A stretch of DNA of 64,000 bases from an uncultured Prevotellaceae bacterium (GTDB lineage Bacteria > Bacteroidota > Bacteroidia > Bacteroidales > Bacteroidaceae): NCBI GenBank assembly GCA_900318685.1, contig ONLL01000006.1, forward strand, positions 62,001-126,000, written 5' to 3'. Positions 34,417 to 42,862 of this stretch are shown piece by piece. Numbering within the stretch: the first letter of the stretch is position 1; every line of letters starts with the position of its first letter. Under the pieces are notes generated by a model. That model was not told the DNA's origin and did no database searches. It was given only the letters and a program-made list of their open reading frames with translations. A program made the translations under genes and the position numbers.

Positions 34417-35643
34417 TCAAGAAGGCCGTCGGGGATGGGGGTGAGCATCTACCATCGCACAGACGCAGCTGTCGGACCAGACGTTGACGGCGGTCTCGAC
34501 CATATCGATGATGGTGTAGATGGGGAGGATGAGGCCCATCAACGCTACGGGGGCTCCGATGCCGGACATGAGCGAGAGGGTGAGGAAATAGCAACCCATC
34601 GGGACACCGGCATTGCCTACTGCCGAGACGACGGAGATGAGCGTCCAGAGGAGGATGGTGCCTGTGGTGATGGGCATGCCTCCCTGCTGCATGACGAAGA
34701 GGGAGGTGATGAGGATGAAGGCGGCACAGCCGTTCATGTTGATGGTGGTGCAGATGGGCAGCACGAAGCGGGCCACGGAGGGACGCACGCCCAGGCGCTG
34801 CTCGGCCGACTCCATCGTGACAGGCAGGGTGGCTGCGCTGCTCTTGGTGAAGAGGGCCATGAGCACGGCAGGCATCATGCGGCTCAGCACGTGGAGGGGA
34901 TTCAGGCCTCGGGCCAGGAGGAAGAGAGGCAGCACGACGAAGAACTGGAGGACGTTGCCGCCCAGGACTACCAGCACGTACTTGCCTAGGGAGCCGGCTA
35001 CGACGCCTGCGCTGACCTGGGCCGAGAGCTGGGCCGAGAAGGCCACGATGCCGAGGGGCAGCGTCCAGATGAGCCAACGGATGAGCAGGAACAGCAGGTC
35101 CTGCAGTCCGAGCAGCCCCTTGACCACGATCTCCTTACGGTCGGAATCGGGCAGCTTCGAGATGCCGATGCCTATGGCGAAGGCCAACAGCAGAAGCGAC
35201 AGCACGTTGCCTTCGAGGATGGGCTTGACGACGTTGTTGGGGATGACGCGGAGGATGTGCATCATCCATCCGGGCTTGTCCGACTGCGGGAGGAGCTCCT
35301 GTGCCTCTTCGGGCAGCATCTCCACGACGTTGGCCTCACCCAGCTGGGGAAGGCTGGAAGGAGCGATGATCAGGTAGAGCACAGCTCCCACGACGGCTGC
35401 GGCAAGGGTGGTGAGGAGGGTGAAGGTGAGCGTGCGCCCGAAGATACGGCCCGACCCTTGGCTCCCGAATGTGGCAAAAGTGCTGATGACCGCCAGCATG
35501 ATCGTAGGTACTGCTAGCAGCTGGAACAGGCGCGTATAAATGATAGCGATGAACTCCATCAGCTGGTCGAGCCAATGCAGGCCCAGCAGTCCCAGCACGG
35601 CACCCACCACGAGTGCTCCTATCCAAAGTATCGTTCTCTTCAT
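34417..35643 (-). CDS. Dicarboxylate/amino acid:cation symporter (DAACS family)
   Basis: A 408-residue symporter that takes up glutamate, aspartate or C4-dicarboxylates with protons or sodium. Eight membrane helices are predicted. The conserved re-entrant and helix 7-8 motifs are visible as FTKSSAATLPVTMESAEQRL and FVLPICTTINMNGCAAFILI. The N-terminus (MKRTILWIGALVVGAVLGLL) is the first helix. Length is normal; the C-terminal tail (DAHPHPRRPS) is short and unusual in composition. The substrate is not determined by sequence. Confidence 0.92.
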   Translation of the reverse strand: MKRTILWIGALVVGAVLGLLGLHWLDQLMEFIAIIYTRLFQLLAVPTIMLAVISTFATFGSQGSGRIFGRTLTFTLLTTLAAAVVGAVLYLIIAPSSLPQLGEANVVEMLPEEAQELLPQSDKPGWMMHILRVIPNNVVKPILEGNVLSLLLLAFAIGIGISKLPDSDRKEIVVKGLLGLQDLLFLLIRWLIWTLPLGIVAFSAQLSAQVSAGVVAGSLGKYVLVVLGGNVLQFFVVLPLFLLARGLNPLHVLSRMMPAVLMALFTKSSAATLPVTMESAEQRLGVRPSVARFVLPICTTINMNGCAAFILITSLFVMQQGGMPITTGTILLWTLISVVSAVGNAGVPMGCYFLTLSLMSGIGAPVALMGLILPIYTIIDMVETAVNVWSDSCVCAMVDAHPHPRRPS

Positions 35644-35712
35644 AATGGTCCAGTATTGGTAAGGTTGGTAAAAAAAATGCCCCTCGTCGGCAAAAGGGTC
35701 TTCAGTAACAAA

Positions 35713-35745
35713 ACTCCCCTCCCCTCGGGAGGGGCAGGGGGTGGG
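35713..35745. repeat. Palindromic repeat unit between folE and the symporter gene
   Basis: CCCCTCCC (35716-35723) and GGGAGGGG (35727-35734) pair across a three-base loop, followed by CAGGGGGTGGG. It ends two bases before the folE stop codon and so sits where a terminator would. The layout matches the intergenic unit at 30192-30228. Confidence 0.75.
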
Positions 35746-35747
35746 TC

Positions 35748-36326
35748 TTAATGCGAGATCAGATTCATGAATTCCTGACGCGTCTTAGCCTGGTTGAAGG
35801 CTCCGCTGAACTCGCTGGTAGTGGTGATGGAGTTCTGCTTCTCTACGCCTCGCATCTGCATGCACATGTGCCGGGCCTCGACCACGACCATCACGCCCAG
35901 CGGATGAAGGGTCTCGTCGATGCATTGGCGTATCTGCATGGTCATGCGCTCCTGCACCTGCAGGCGGTGACTGAAGATGTCGACAACACGCGCTATCTTC
36001 GACAGGCCCGTGATGTAGCCGTTGGGGATATAGGCCACGTGCACCTTGCCGTAGAAGGGCAGCAGATGGTGCTCGCAGAGCGAGAAGAAGTCGATGTCCT
36101 TGACGATGACCATGTGGGAGTAGTCCTCCTTGAACAGGGCGTCGGTGAGCACCTTGTGGGCATCCATCTCATAGCCTCGCGTGAGTACTTGCATGGCCTT
36201 GGCCACGCGCATGGGAGTCTTCAGCAGCCCGTCGCGCTCGGGGTCTTCGCCCAGCAGGGTGAGCACCTGGCGGTAGTGTTCGGCCAGCTGCTCCAGTCCT
36301 TCACGATATTCTGTTTCGGGATTCAT
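35748..36326 (-). CDS. folE: GTP cyclohydrolase I
   Basis: Converts GTP to 7,8-dihydroneopterin triphosphate, the entry to folate and pterin synthesis. The 192-residue protein has the zinc motif [30 protein letters not shown] and the QERMTMQI region. It begins 16 bases after the SPOR gene stop, so it is last in the DUF1599-DoxX/TIM-SPOR-folE operon. Confidence 0.97.
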   Translation of the reverse strand: MNPETEYREGLEQLAEHYRQVLTLLGEDPERDGLLKTPMRVAKAMQVLTRGYEMDAHKVLTDALFKEDYSHMVIVKDIDFFSLCEHHLLPFYGKVHVAYIPNGYITGLSKIARVVDIFSHRLQVQERMTMQIRQCIDETLHPLGVMVVVEARHMCMQMRGVEKQNSITTTSEFSGAFNQAKTRQEFMNLISH

Positions 36327-36341
36327 TCGTATGGTTTAAAG

Positions 36342-37013
36342 TTAATATGGCACATATATCTGCCCGCGCACGATGGTGGCGGTGTCGTAGCCCATCTTCA
36401 CTACCTCGTTGTAGACCTCGCGGGCCTCGGCTATGGTGCGGAAGTCGCCCATGCGGCATGTCCAGCGGGGTGAGTAGAACTTCACGTAGACCTTGTGCAT
36501 GGGGAAGAGGGTGCGAAGCGTGGCTCCGAGCTGCTCGGCACGGTTGTGGTCGGCACGTGTCTTTCCGCCCACGAACACCTGAATGCGGTAGCCCGTAGCC
36601 TTGCGCATGCGACGGGGCTGCTGCACGGCAGTAGTGTCGTTGGCAGCTGTCTCGCGCTCGGGCTGGGTCTCCTGACGCTCTGTGCGCTCCGTCTGACGGT
36701 CGTTGCGCTCCGTCTGACGGTTGTTGTCGTTGGCATTATTCGTACGCCGCTGTGCCTGTCCCTCGTTGTTGTTCTGACGGGGAGGCGTGGCGACGGGCTT
36801 CTTGCCGTTGACGAGTTCCTCGATGGCAGCATCCTGATGGATGGTCACCTTGCCTGCTCCGGCATATTCCTTCTGCACGCGCTGGGTGAACGTCTGTGCT
36901 GCCACCGGGCAGAATGACAAATGACAAATGATAAATGATAGACAAATCATCATCATCCGTCGTTTTCTGTTGTCGCTGTTGAATCTGTTCTGCATAGATT
37001 TATCACTTGTCAT
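36342..37013 (-). CDS. SPOR-domain secreted protein
   Basis: 223 residues. The C-terminal 80 form a SPOR peptidoglycan-binding domain (ATGYRIQVFVGGKTRADHNRA ahead of AEQLGATLRTLFP and WTCRMGDFRTIAEA). The middle (about 70-130) is a low-complexity Arg/Gln/Asn/Thr linker with tandem RQTER repeats. The signal-peptide core LSFIICHLSF is encoded by the same kind of tandem repeat as in the FKBP lipoprotein. The start could be 37013, 36995 or 36956. Likely role: binding of denuded glycan strands at the septum or wall. It lies between tpiA and folE, an order I recall from Bacteroides. Confidence 0.82.
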   Translation of the reverse strand: MTSDKSMQNRFNSDNRKRRMMMICLSFIICHLSFCPVAAQTFTQRVQKEYAGAGKVTIHQDAAIEELVNGKKPVATPPRQNNNEGQAQRRTNNANDNNRQTERNDRQTERTERQETQPERETAANDTTAVQQPRRMRKATGYRIQVFVGGKTRADHNRAEQLGATLRTLFPMHKVYVKFYSPRWTCRMGDFRTIAEAREVYNEVVKMGYDTATIVRGQIYVPY

Positions 37014-37022
37014 TTATCATAC
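36917..37022. repeat. Tandem caaatgacaaatgataaatg-type repeats around the SPOR gene start
   Basis: The arrays at 36917-36941 and 37003-37022 are related to each other and to the array at 2285-2311. The first encodes the signal-peptide core; the second lies in the leader and tpiA-SPOR spacer. Confidence 0.6.
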
Positions 37023-37041
37023 TTGCTCGATTGCATTGCTT

Positions 37042-39135
37042 TTACTTCTTCCAAGCATCGATGATGCCCTTGAAGTCGGCAGCCTTGAGCGATGCGCCTC
37101 CGATGAGTCCGCCGTCGATGTCGGGCTTGGCGAAGAGCTCAGGAGCGTTGCTGGCCTTGCACGAGCCGCCATAGAGGATGGTGGTGTCGTCGGCAACAGC
37201 CTGTCCGTACTTCTCGGCGATGATGGAGCGGATGTAGGCGTGGATCTCCTCAGCCTGCTCGGCGCTGGCGGTCTTGCCTGTTCCGATGGCCCAGATGGGC
37301 TCGTAGGCGATGACGATCTTGCGGAAGTCCTCTTCGCTGAGGTTGAAGACGCTGCCCTCGAGCTCGGCCTTGACCACCTCGTTCTGCTTGCCAGCCTCAC
37401 GCTCGGCCAGGCTCTCACCGATGCAGAAGATCACCTTGAGGTCGTTCTTCTGAGCGAGGAGCACCTTCTCGCGGAGGATCTCGGGAGTCTCCTTGTAATA
37501 CTCGCGACGCTCGGAGTGACCGAGGATGACATACTGTGCTCCGGTCGACTTGACCATCTCGGCGCTCACCTCACCGGTGAAGGCACCCTTCTCCTTGTCG
37601 GCGCAGTTCTCGGCACCCAGGGCGACGACCGACTGATCGAGGAACTGGGCGATGCTGGCCAAGTGGATGAAAGGAGTGCAGATGACCACGCCGCAGTTGG
37701 GCTGGTCAGCCTTGAGTGTGTCGTTGAGCTCTTTTGCCAGAGCGATACCATCCTGGAGATTCATGTTCATCTTCCAGTTACCTGCTACGATTTTCTTTCT
37801 CATTGTTTTTTCTTCTTTGTTGTTGATAATTGTTGTATCTGTTGTCTGTTGTTGTTCTTCCTGAGATGTCGTCTTACGTCGGCGCAGCCATTTGGTCCAA
37901 GCCCAGAGGCGGTCAGCGATGGTGAGCAATGCCAGCGGCAGCACGAACCACAGCAGGAGCTTGAGAATCTTGCCAGGCACGGAGTCCCCGGGCATCTGTC
38001 CCATGGGCAACTGCTCCAGCGGCAGCGAGGTCTGCTCGGGCTCTAACTGCGGCAGGCGGTTGTGGCTCCACTTGCCCGTGACGACACCATTGCGGAGCAG
38101 CACGAGGCCCGGATTGCTGCGTATGATGGTCTTCAGCGTGATGCCGTCGGTGGTGCAGAAGGGGTACTCGGCACCTGTCTTCTCGCTCCACAGCTGCTGT
38201 TCGCGCTCGCTGCTTGCCGTGAGGCAGTAGAAGGGATAGCCGTGCTCCTGGCTGTACTCGTAGAGCTCGTTGATGAGGTCGAAGCGCGAGTCGTCGGCCT
38301 TCTCGAGGTAAGGCGAGATGAGCAGGAACGAGTAGCCCTCGTTGTCGAGCACGTCGTAGGTGACGTCGTCGCCCTCGGCTGTGGTCATCGAGAAGTCGTG
38401 GATGGGGGGCACGTAGCCCTCGCTCGTCTGCACGGTCCGCGAGTCGATGAACGTCCACGTGGAGTCGGGGTAGTCGTCGAGGGTGAACTCCCGCTGCACA
38501 CCGTCCTTCTCGAGGATGAATGTTGTCTCAAACTGGGGCTGCTCGGCGCCCTCGGGCATCTCCATGCCCTTCTTGATGTCGGCCCCGATGTGGTAGGGGC
38601 GGAAGTCGAACTGCGGCAGGTCGTAGAGGCTCCATCCGCTGACTGCCAGTATGAACAGTATCGAGTAGTTGATGACTATCCATTGGTTGGACTTGCTGAC
38701 AAAGCGGAACATCTCCTTCGGATTCCACGCCACGATGACGGCCATCAGCAGCAGCACGACGTTCTTCCAGAAGGTCTGCCAGTTGGTGAGCACGATGGCG
38801 TCGCCAAAGCATCCGCAGTCGCTGATAGGATTGGCTATCGCCAGCCAGAGCGTCAGCGGTGTCATCACGAGCATGACGATGAGCACCAGCCGCGACGTGA
38901 GCCTCCGCCGGATGGCGAAGAGGAGGAAGATGCCCAGGCAGAACTCCAGCGCTGCCTGTCCTACCGACAGCAGGAGCGTGGCCACATCGGGCAGCAGCCC
39001 TCCGAGATGCATCGCCTCGAGGTAGTCCTCTATCTTATATTGTGTGCCCAGCGGGTCGACGGCCTTGACGAATCCTGAGAGGATGAACGTCAGCGCCAGC
39101 ACCAGCCGGCAGCTATTGACTAGCAGTCTCTTCAC
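37042..39135 (-). CDS. tpiA: DoxX/MauE-like membrane protein fused in frame to triosephosphate isomerase
   Basis: One open frame of 697 codons. Residues 1-444 are the Bacteroidales DoxX-like protein ([20 protein letters not shown], four to five helices, the [11 protein letters not shown] motif, a periplasmic domain, a last helix near 395-417 ending WLRRRK). Residues 445-697 are a complete triosephosphate isomerase: GNWKMN, the catalytic His in GHSERREYY, Glu in [12 protein letters not shown], and [13 protein letters not shown]. No stop separates them. The last helix leaves the C-terminus in the cytosol, so a membrane-tethered TIM is topologically possible. An internal ATG at 37803 could make free TIM. 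In related genomes, as I recall, these are two adjacent genes. Confidence 0.9.
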   Translation of the reverse strand: MKRLLVNSCRLVLALTFILSGFVKAVDPLGTQYKIEDYLEAMHLGGLLPDVATLLLSVGQAALEFCLGIFLLFAIRRRLTSRLVLIVMLVMTPLTLWLAIANPISDCGCFGDAIVLTNWQTFWKNVVLLLMAVIVAWNPKEMFRFVSKSNQWIVINYSILFILAVSGWSLYDLPQFDFRPYHIGADIKKGMEMPEGAEQPQFETTFILEKDGVQREFTLDDYPDSTWTFIDSRTVQTSEGYVPPIHDFSMTTAEGDDVTYDVLDNEGYSFLLISPYLEKADDSRFDLINELYEYSQEHGYPFYCLTASSEREQQLWSEKTGAEYPFCTTDGITLKTIIRSNPGLVLLRNGVVTGKWSHNRLPQLEPEQTSLPLEQLPMGQMPGDSVPGKILKLLLWFVLPLALLTIADRLWAWTKWLRRRKTTSQEEQQQTTDTTIINNKEEKTMRKKIVAGNWKMNMNLQDGIALAKELNDTLKADQPNCGVVICTPFIHLASIAQFLDQSVVALGAENCADKEKGAFTGEVSAEMVKSTGAQYVILGHSERREYYKETPEILREKVLLAQKNDLKVIFCIGESLAEREAGKQNEVVKAELEGSVFNLSEEDFRKIVIAYEPIWAIGTGKTASAEQAEEIHAYIRSIIAEKYGQAVADDTTILYGGSCKASNAPELFAKPDIDGGLIGGASLKAADFKGIIDAWKK

Positions 39136-39679
39136 TTCGGCTCAGCTTTATCAGTCCGAAGACCGAGTAGTTGATGATGTCCATATAGTTGGCATCGATG
39201 CCCTCGCTGACCAGCGTCTGGCCCTGCAGGTCCTCAATCTCCTTGATGCGCTCAAGCTTGGTGAGGATGAGGTCGGTATAGGAGCTGACGCGCATCGAGC
39301 GCCACGCCTCGTCGTAATCGTGGTTCTTGCGCTTCATCAGCGACAGGGCCTCCTGGGCGTAGTGGTCGTAGAGGCTGAGGGCCTCGTCGTTGGTCACGTC
39401 GACTGTGTCGGAGAAGCCCCGCTCAAGCTGTATGAGCCCCACGATGCCGTAGTTGACCAGTCCGATGAACTCAGGCCGGATGCCTTCGCCCACGAGCGAC
39501 AGGCCCGTGACCTCAAGCTGGCGTATGCGGCGAGCCTTGATCAGGAGCTGGTCGGTGAGCGACTGCGGGCGCAGCAGGCGCCAGGAGGCACGATAGTCGT
39601 GCAACTTCTGCTCGAACAGCTGGCGGCACTCCTTCACAGCTGCCTCAAACTGGGCGTTGGTCTTTTCGAATTTATCCAT
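39113..39679 (-). CDS. DUF1599 protein with two tandem repeats
   Basis: 188 residues made of two homologous halves. The first has [20 protein letters not shown] and ARRIRQLEV; the second has [20 protein letters not shown] and LERIKEIED. This is the DUF1599 family, conserved in Bacteroidota and of unknown biochemical role; the KxHDY motif suggests nucleotide or metal binding. The start at 39679 ([10 protein letters not shown]) is nine bases after a strong -7 box. The 3' end overlaps the DoxX-TIM gene by 23 bases, so translation is probably coupled. Confidence 0.85.
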   Translation of the reverse strand: MDKFEKTNAQFEAAVKECRQLFEQKLHDYRASWRLLRPQSLTDQLLIKARRIRQLEVTGLSLVGEGIRPEFIGLVNYGIVGLIQLERGFSDTVDVTNDEALSLYDHYAQEALSLMKRKNHDYDEAWRSMRVSSYTDLILTKLERIKEIEDLQGQTLVSEGIDANYMDIINYSVFGLIKLSRSEETASQ

Positions 39680-39688
39680 AACAGGGTG

Positions 39689-39696
39689 CAAAGGTA
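39689..39696 (-). promoter_or_regulatory. -7 box of the DUF1599-DoxX/TIM-SPOR-folE operon
   Basis: TACCTTTG on the minus strand, nine bases before the ATG. The place of the -33 box is taken by CTCCTAAC-type repeats (39701-39732), as at the cca promoter. Confidence 0.6.
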
Positions 39697-39792
39697 CGAA
39701 AAAGTTAGGAGTTTGGAGTGAGAGTGGGGAGTTATTGCTTTTGCCTTAACGCTTTTTAACGGCTCGTTTCGGTCTCCAGTCCCCTACCCTTT

Positions 39793-40254
39793 TCACTCCC
39801 TTTCGCTCTTCTCGGTTTCAGCAGCGTCTGCAGCATCGTCGCCAGCAGAGTCAACGTCGGCATCAGCATCGTCTTCGGCATCGGCATTGCCCTCTGTCTG
39901 GCGGAGGAAGAACTTCACTTTGTGGGCCCAGGTCTCGAAAGCCACATGCAGCGAGTCGCGACGGGCACGAAGCTCATTCAGGCGCTGCACCTCAGGCGAA
40001 CGCTCGTTGAGCTGGGTGCTGTGGCTCATCACCCACTCGTGCAGCGCATCATGCTCACGCTGGGCTTCTGTCAGCAGACTGTCGGTCAGGGCAAGCTGTT
40101 CACGGGCATCGGCCAGCTCGCTCTGCTGTTTCTCTCTCAAGGCCTCGCGACGCTCGTCAATCTCCTCACGCAGGGCCTCGTTCTCTTTCTTCAGGCTGCT
40201 CGTGCAGGCCGTCAGAGCAGTCCCGCAGAGCAAAATTATCAATAATCGTTTCAT
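39793..40254 (-). CDS. Coiled-coil lipoprotein with acidic tail
   Basis: 153 residues. The lipobox is TACTSS after MKRLLIILLCGTAL. Residues about 22-90 form a coiled coil (KKENEALREEIDERREALRE). The C-terminal 30 residues are almost all Asp, Ala and Glu. No named family is recognised. The -7 box is nine bases before the ATG, giving a nearly leaderless message. The gene is transcribed divergently from cca across a shared repeat array. Confidence 0.7.
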   Translation of the reverse strand: MKRLLIILLCGTALTACTSSLKKENEALREEIDERREALREKQQSELADAREQLALTDSLLTEAQREHDALHEWVMSHSTQLNERSPEVQRLNELRARRDSLHVAFETWAHKVKFFLRQTEGNADAEDDADADVDSAGDDAADAAETEKSERE

Positions 40255-40263
40255 AAACGGTTG

Positions 40264-40322
40264 CAAAGTTACAAAAAAATCCTAACTCCTAACTCCTAAC
40301 TCCTAACTTTTTTGTACCTTTG
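40264..40322. promoter_or_regulatory. Divergent promoters of the lipoprotein and cca around a CCTAACT tandem array
   Basis: Minus-strand TAACTTTG (40271-40264) and plus-strand TACCTTTG (40315-40322) flank four copies of a 7-base unit (aactcct) at 40281-40309. Neither promoter has a clear TTTG at -33; the array fills that space. Confidence 0.65.
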
Positions 40323-40349
40323 CACCCGATTTCAGAAAAAACATCACGA

Positions 40350-41948
40350 ATGAAGCTATATAGTGACCAGGAACTGGCTCAAATACTAGACAAACCCATC
40401 TTCCGCAAGATAGGCCAGGTGGCCGACGAGATCAACGTGGAGTGCTATGTCGTAGGAGGCTACGTGCGCGACATCTTCCTAGAGCGTCCGTCCGACGACA
40501 TCGATGTCGTCGTCGTTGGCTCAGGCATCGAGGTGGCCACACGCCTGAAGCAGCAACTGGGCCGCAAGGCTCATCTCAGCGTCTTCCGCAACTTCGGGAC
40601 GGCACAGGTGAAGGTGAGCGGAGAGTGGAGAACCACTCTAAACTCTCAACTAGAAATAGAGTTCGTCGGTGCCCGCCGCGAGAGCTACAGCCACGACTCG
40701 CGCAAGCCCATCGTGGAGGACGGCACGCTGGAGGACGACCAGAACCGGCGCGACTTCACCATCAACGCGATGGCCATCTGCCTCAACAAAGGACGTTTCG
40801 GAGAGCTCGTCGACCCCTTCAACGGGCTGGCTGACCTTGAGGATGGCATCATCGCTACGCCCCTCGATCCAGAGGTGACCTTCAGCGACGATCCCCTGCG
40901 CATGATGCGCTGCATCCGTTTTGCCACGCAGCTAAAGTTCAGGATCGAGGATGTCACCTTCGAAGCCCTCGAGCGAATGGCCGAACGCATCAAGATCATC
41001 AGCGCCGAGCGCATCGCCGTCGAGCTCAACAAAATCATGCTCTCACCCGTCCCCAGCCTGGGATTCGTCGAGCTGCAGCGCTCAGGCCTCCTGCAGATCA
41101 TCATGCCCGAGGTAGCTGCCCTCGACATCGTGGAACAGCACAACGGACGGGCCCACAAGAACAACTTCTACCACACCCTCGAGGTGCTCGACAACGTAAG
41201 CCTCACCCCCGCCCCCTCTCGCGAAGGAGAGGGGAGTAATTACCCTGAAGGCGAAAAATCATCGGAAGAAGTATCTACTCCCCTCCCCCCCGAGGGAGGG
41301 GTCGGGGGTGGGGCTTCTCTCTGGCTCCGCTGGGCCGCCCTGCTCCACGATATCGGCAAGACGAAGACCAAGCGCTGGGACCCAGCAGTAGGATGGACCT
41401 TCCACAGCCACAACTACGTGGGAATGAAGATGGTGGAGCCGCTCTTCCGTCGGCTGAAGCTGCCTCTGGGCGCGGAGATGCACTACGTGGAGAAGCTCGT
41501 CGAGCTGCACATGCGTCCCCAGGCCATCGCCGACGATGAAGTGACCGACTCTGCCGTCCGCCGACTGCTCAACGATGCCGGCGACGACATCGACGATCTG
41601 ATGACCCTCTGCGAGGCCGACATCACGTCGAAGAACGAGGTGAAGAAGCGCATCTTCCTCGAGAACTTCCGCATGGTGCGCGAGAAGCTGGCCGACCTTG
41701 TCGAGAAAGACTACAAGCGACTCCTCCAGCCCTGCATCGACGGCAACGAGATCATGCAGCTCTTCGGCCTCAAGCCCTCGCGAGAGGTAGGCCAGCTGAA
41801 GCAGACCCTGAAGGATGCCGTGCTCGACAACCGTGTAGAGAACGAGCGCGAACCCCTCATGCAGCTCCTCCTGGAGAAAGGACGTGAGATGGGGCTTGCT
41901 CCCCTCCATGAAGCAGAGAATCCATCACCTATAGACAATAAAAGTTAA
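40350..41948 (+). CDS. cca: CCA tRNA nucleotidyltransferase with HD domain and in-frame repeat insertions
   Basis: Adds or repairs the 3'-CCA end of tRNA. The 532-residue protein shows VVGGYVRDIFLERPSDDIDV (the two catalytic Asp), the RRDFTINAMAI motif, and the C-terminal HD domain with LLHDIGKTKTKRW (His333-Asp334). Residues about 284-321, just before the HD motif, come from an inverted pair of palindromic repeat units (41201-41313) joined by EGEKSSEEVS. A smaller insertion (residues about 90-101, SGEWRTTLNSQ) comes from a low-complexity run at 40620-40655. Both lie in probable loops. The start at 40350 follows a -7 box by 27 bases. Confidence 0.93.
   Translation: MKLYSDQELAQILDKPIFRKIGQVADEINVECYVVGGYVRDIFLERPSDDIDVVVVGSGIEVATRLKQQLGRKAHLSVFRNFGTAQVKVSGEWRTTLNSQLEIEFVGARRESYSHDSRKPIVEDGTLEDDQNRRDFTINAMAICLNKGRFGELVDPFNGLADLEDGIIATPLDPEVTFSDDPLRMMRCIRFATQLKFRIEDVTFEALERMAERIKIISAERIAVELNKIMLSPVPSLGFVELQRSGLLQIIMPEVAALDIVEQHNGRAHKNNFYHTLEVLDNVSLTPAPSREGEGSNYPEGEKSSEEVSTPLPPEGGVGGGASLWLRWAALLHDIGKTKTKRWDPAVGWTFHSHNYVGMKMVEPLFRRLKLPLGAEMHYVEKLVELHMRPQAIADDEVTDSAVRRLLNDAGDDIDDLMTLCEADITSKNEVKKRIFLENFRMVREKLADLVEKDYKRLLQPCIDGNEIMQLFGLKPSREVGQLKQTLKDAVLDNRVENEREPLMQLLLEKGREMGLAPLHEAENPSPIDNKS
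41201..41313. repeat. Inverted pair of 37-base palindromic units inside cca
   Basis: The left unit 41201-41237, reverse-complemented, aligns to the right unit 41277-41313 at about 30 of 37 positions without gaps. Both begin ACTCCCCTC and end with a run of G followed by TGAGG or TGGGG. The 39 bases between encode a hydrophilic linker. This is the clearest full copy in the window. Confidence 0.85.
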
Positions 41949-41973
41949 TTTCCTGCGAGATTTATTGTCTATA
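41930..41973. terminator. Inverted repeat across the cca stop codon
   Basis: TATAGACAATAAA (41930-41942) pairs perfectly with TTTATTGTCTATA (41961-41973), with the cca stop in the loop. It has no long T-run after it, so termination is plausible but not certain. Confidence 0.5.
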
Positions 41974-42003
41974 AACAATAAAAACATTCAAGTTCTGCAA
42001 GCT

Positions 42004-42060
42004 CTGCATACGCCTCTCTATGCACAGCCGCTCCACAAAGCGGCTGCGGTACGTATGCAG
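42004..42060. repeat. Nested hairpin downstream of cca
   Basis: The outer arms CTGCATACG (42004-42012) and CGTATGCAG (42052-42060) enclose an inner stem CAGCCGCT (42025-42032) with AGCGGCTG (42039-42046). Confidence 0.7.
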
Positions 42061-42226
42061 ACAGGGAACCTAACAATTTCAGTAAAACAAAACAACTATC
42101 CAACGTAAAGAAAATTGGTCAAAAATAGGGTTCTCTGGACTTTGCATTCTAGAAAGCGACACAACGCAGATTGAGGTCTGACACCCCTCATTTGAGCTAA
42201 AACGGCTTCGAAAGTACGCAAAAGGG

Positions 42227-42420
42227 ACTTTGCAGTCGTTAGTATGGCACTTTGCGGTTGCTAGTATGGCACTTTGCGGTTGCTAGTATGGCACTTTGGG
42301 GTCGCTAGTATGGCACTTTGCATACGTTCCCACGGTGGGAATAACACGTTCCCACCGTGGGAATGATAGCAAACTCCGTAACTAGCGTGACCAAACTCCG
42401 CAACTAGCGTGCCCAAACTC
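42227..42420. repeat. Convergent arrays of a 22-base unit around a double palindrome
   Basis: Four contiguous 22-base units run from 42227 to 42314 (each starting ACTTTG and containing TTAGTATGGC or CTAGTATGGC), with a fifth begun at 42315. Next come two 15-base palindromes, TTCCCACGGTGGGAA (42327-42341) and its complement form (42349-42363). Two further 22-base units (42371-42414, starting AAACTCCG and containing ACTAGCGTG) have the same period in reverse orientation, sharing TTTG and GCTAGT in phase. There are no spacers, so it is not CRISPR. Confidence 0.8.
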
Positions 42421-42760
42421 TCCTACTTTCGACCTCATTTTTTCGTCTGGCTGTCATTTTTCTCGCCAAAAACACTCACCAAAAATGCCATTTCAGCCCC
42501 TCAAAACGCCCATTTTCAGCCTTTTTCGAGGGTGCCCAAGCCTACCTAAATCCGCAACATCTTCATTTTCAGTAACTTGCAATCCCCTCGAAACTCGCTC
42601 ATTTACGACCAAACGGTCACAAAATCGCAAGAAGCCCCTTCTCGCAAGGGCATTTGTAAAGACTATTCAAAACTACTTGTTAAATAAAGACACATATCAT
42701 ATCCTGTAAATCATAGCAATTATATTATGGCAATGATAAAGCTCATAGAGGCCACATTAG
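42421..42760 (-). other. Non-coding region, possibly transcribed from the promoter at 42767
   Basis: No frame with coding character was found on either strand. Runs such as TTTTTCGAG and CCAAAAATGCC recur loosely. A full promoter on the minus strand reads into it and then into the 22-base arrays. It may be the body of a non-coding RNA or decayed sequence. Confidence 0.4.
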
Positions 42761-42766
42761 TCGCTA

Positions 42767-42797
42767 CAAAGATACAAAATAAATAAGAAAGGACAAA
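42767..42797 (-). promoter_or_regulatory. Orphan promoter reading into the repeat block
   Basis: On the minus strand TTTG (42797-42794), 19 bases, TATCTTTG (42774-42767): a perfect match to the Bacteroidota consensus. No coding frame follows on that strand for 800 bases. Confidence 0.6.
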
Positions 42798-42811
42798 AAA
42801 CAGATTAAAAA

Positions 42812-42843
42812 TTTGCATAATCCGAAAAAAAGTGGTTATTTTG
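42812..42843 (+). promoter_or_regulatory. Probable promoter of the second MNT gene
   Basis: TTTG at 42812-42815 and TTATTTTG at 42836-42843, 20 bases apart. The -7 box is one base short of consensus. The ATG at 42863 follows after 19 bases. Confidence 0.45.
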
Positions 42844-42862
42844 CAGCAAATATAAAAATGGT

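Noticed and set aside
34212..34448. 78-codon frame downstream of the symporter
   Set aside because: It overlaps the symporter end and runs through the inverted repeat; no motif or promoter supports it, though its proline-rich start is not absurd.
38062..39078. 338-codon frame on the plus strand
   Set aside because: Antisense shadow of the DoxX-TIM gene with biased composition.
42227..42420. CRISPR array
   Set aside because: The 22-base units are contiguous with no spacers, units in the second half are reversed, and no cas gene is near.
42485..42709. 74-codon frame in the repeat block
   Set aside because: Low-complexity composition, no promoter or motif, and it opposes the likely non-coding transcript.
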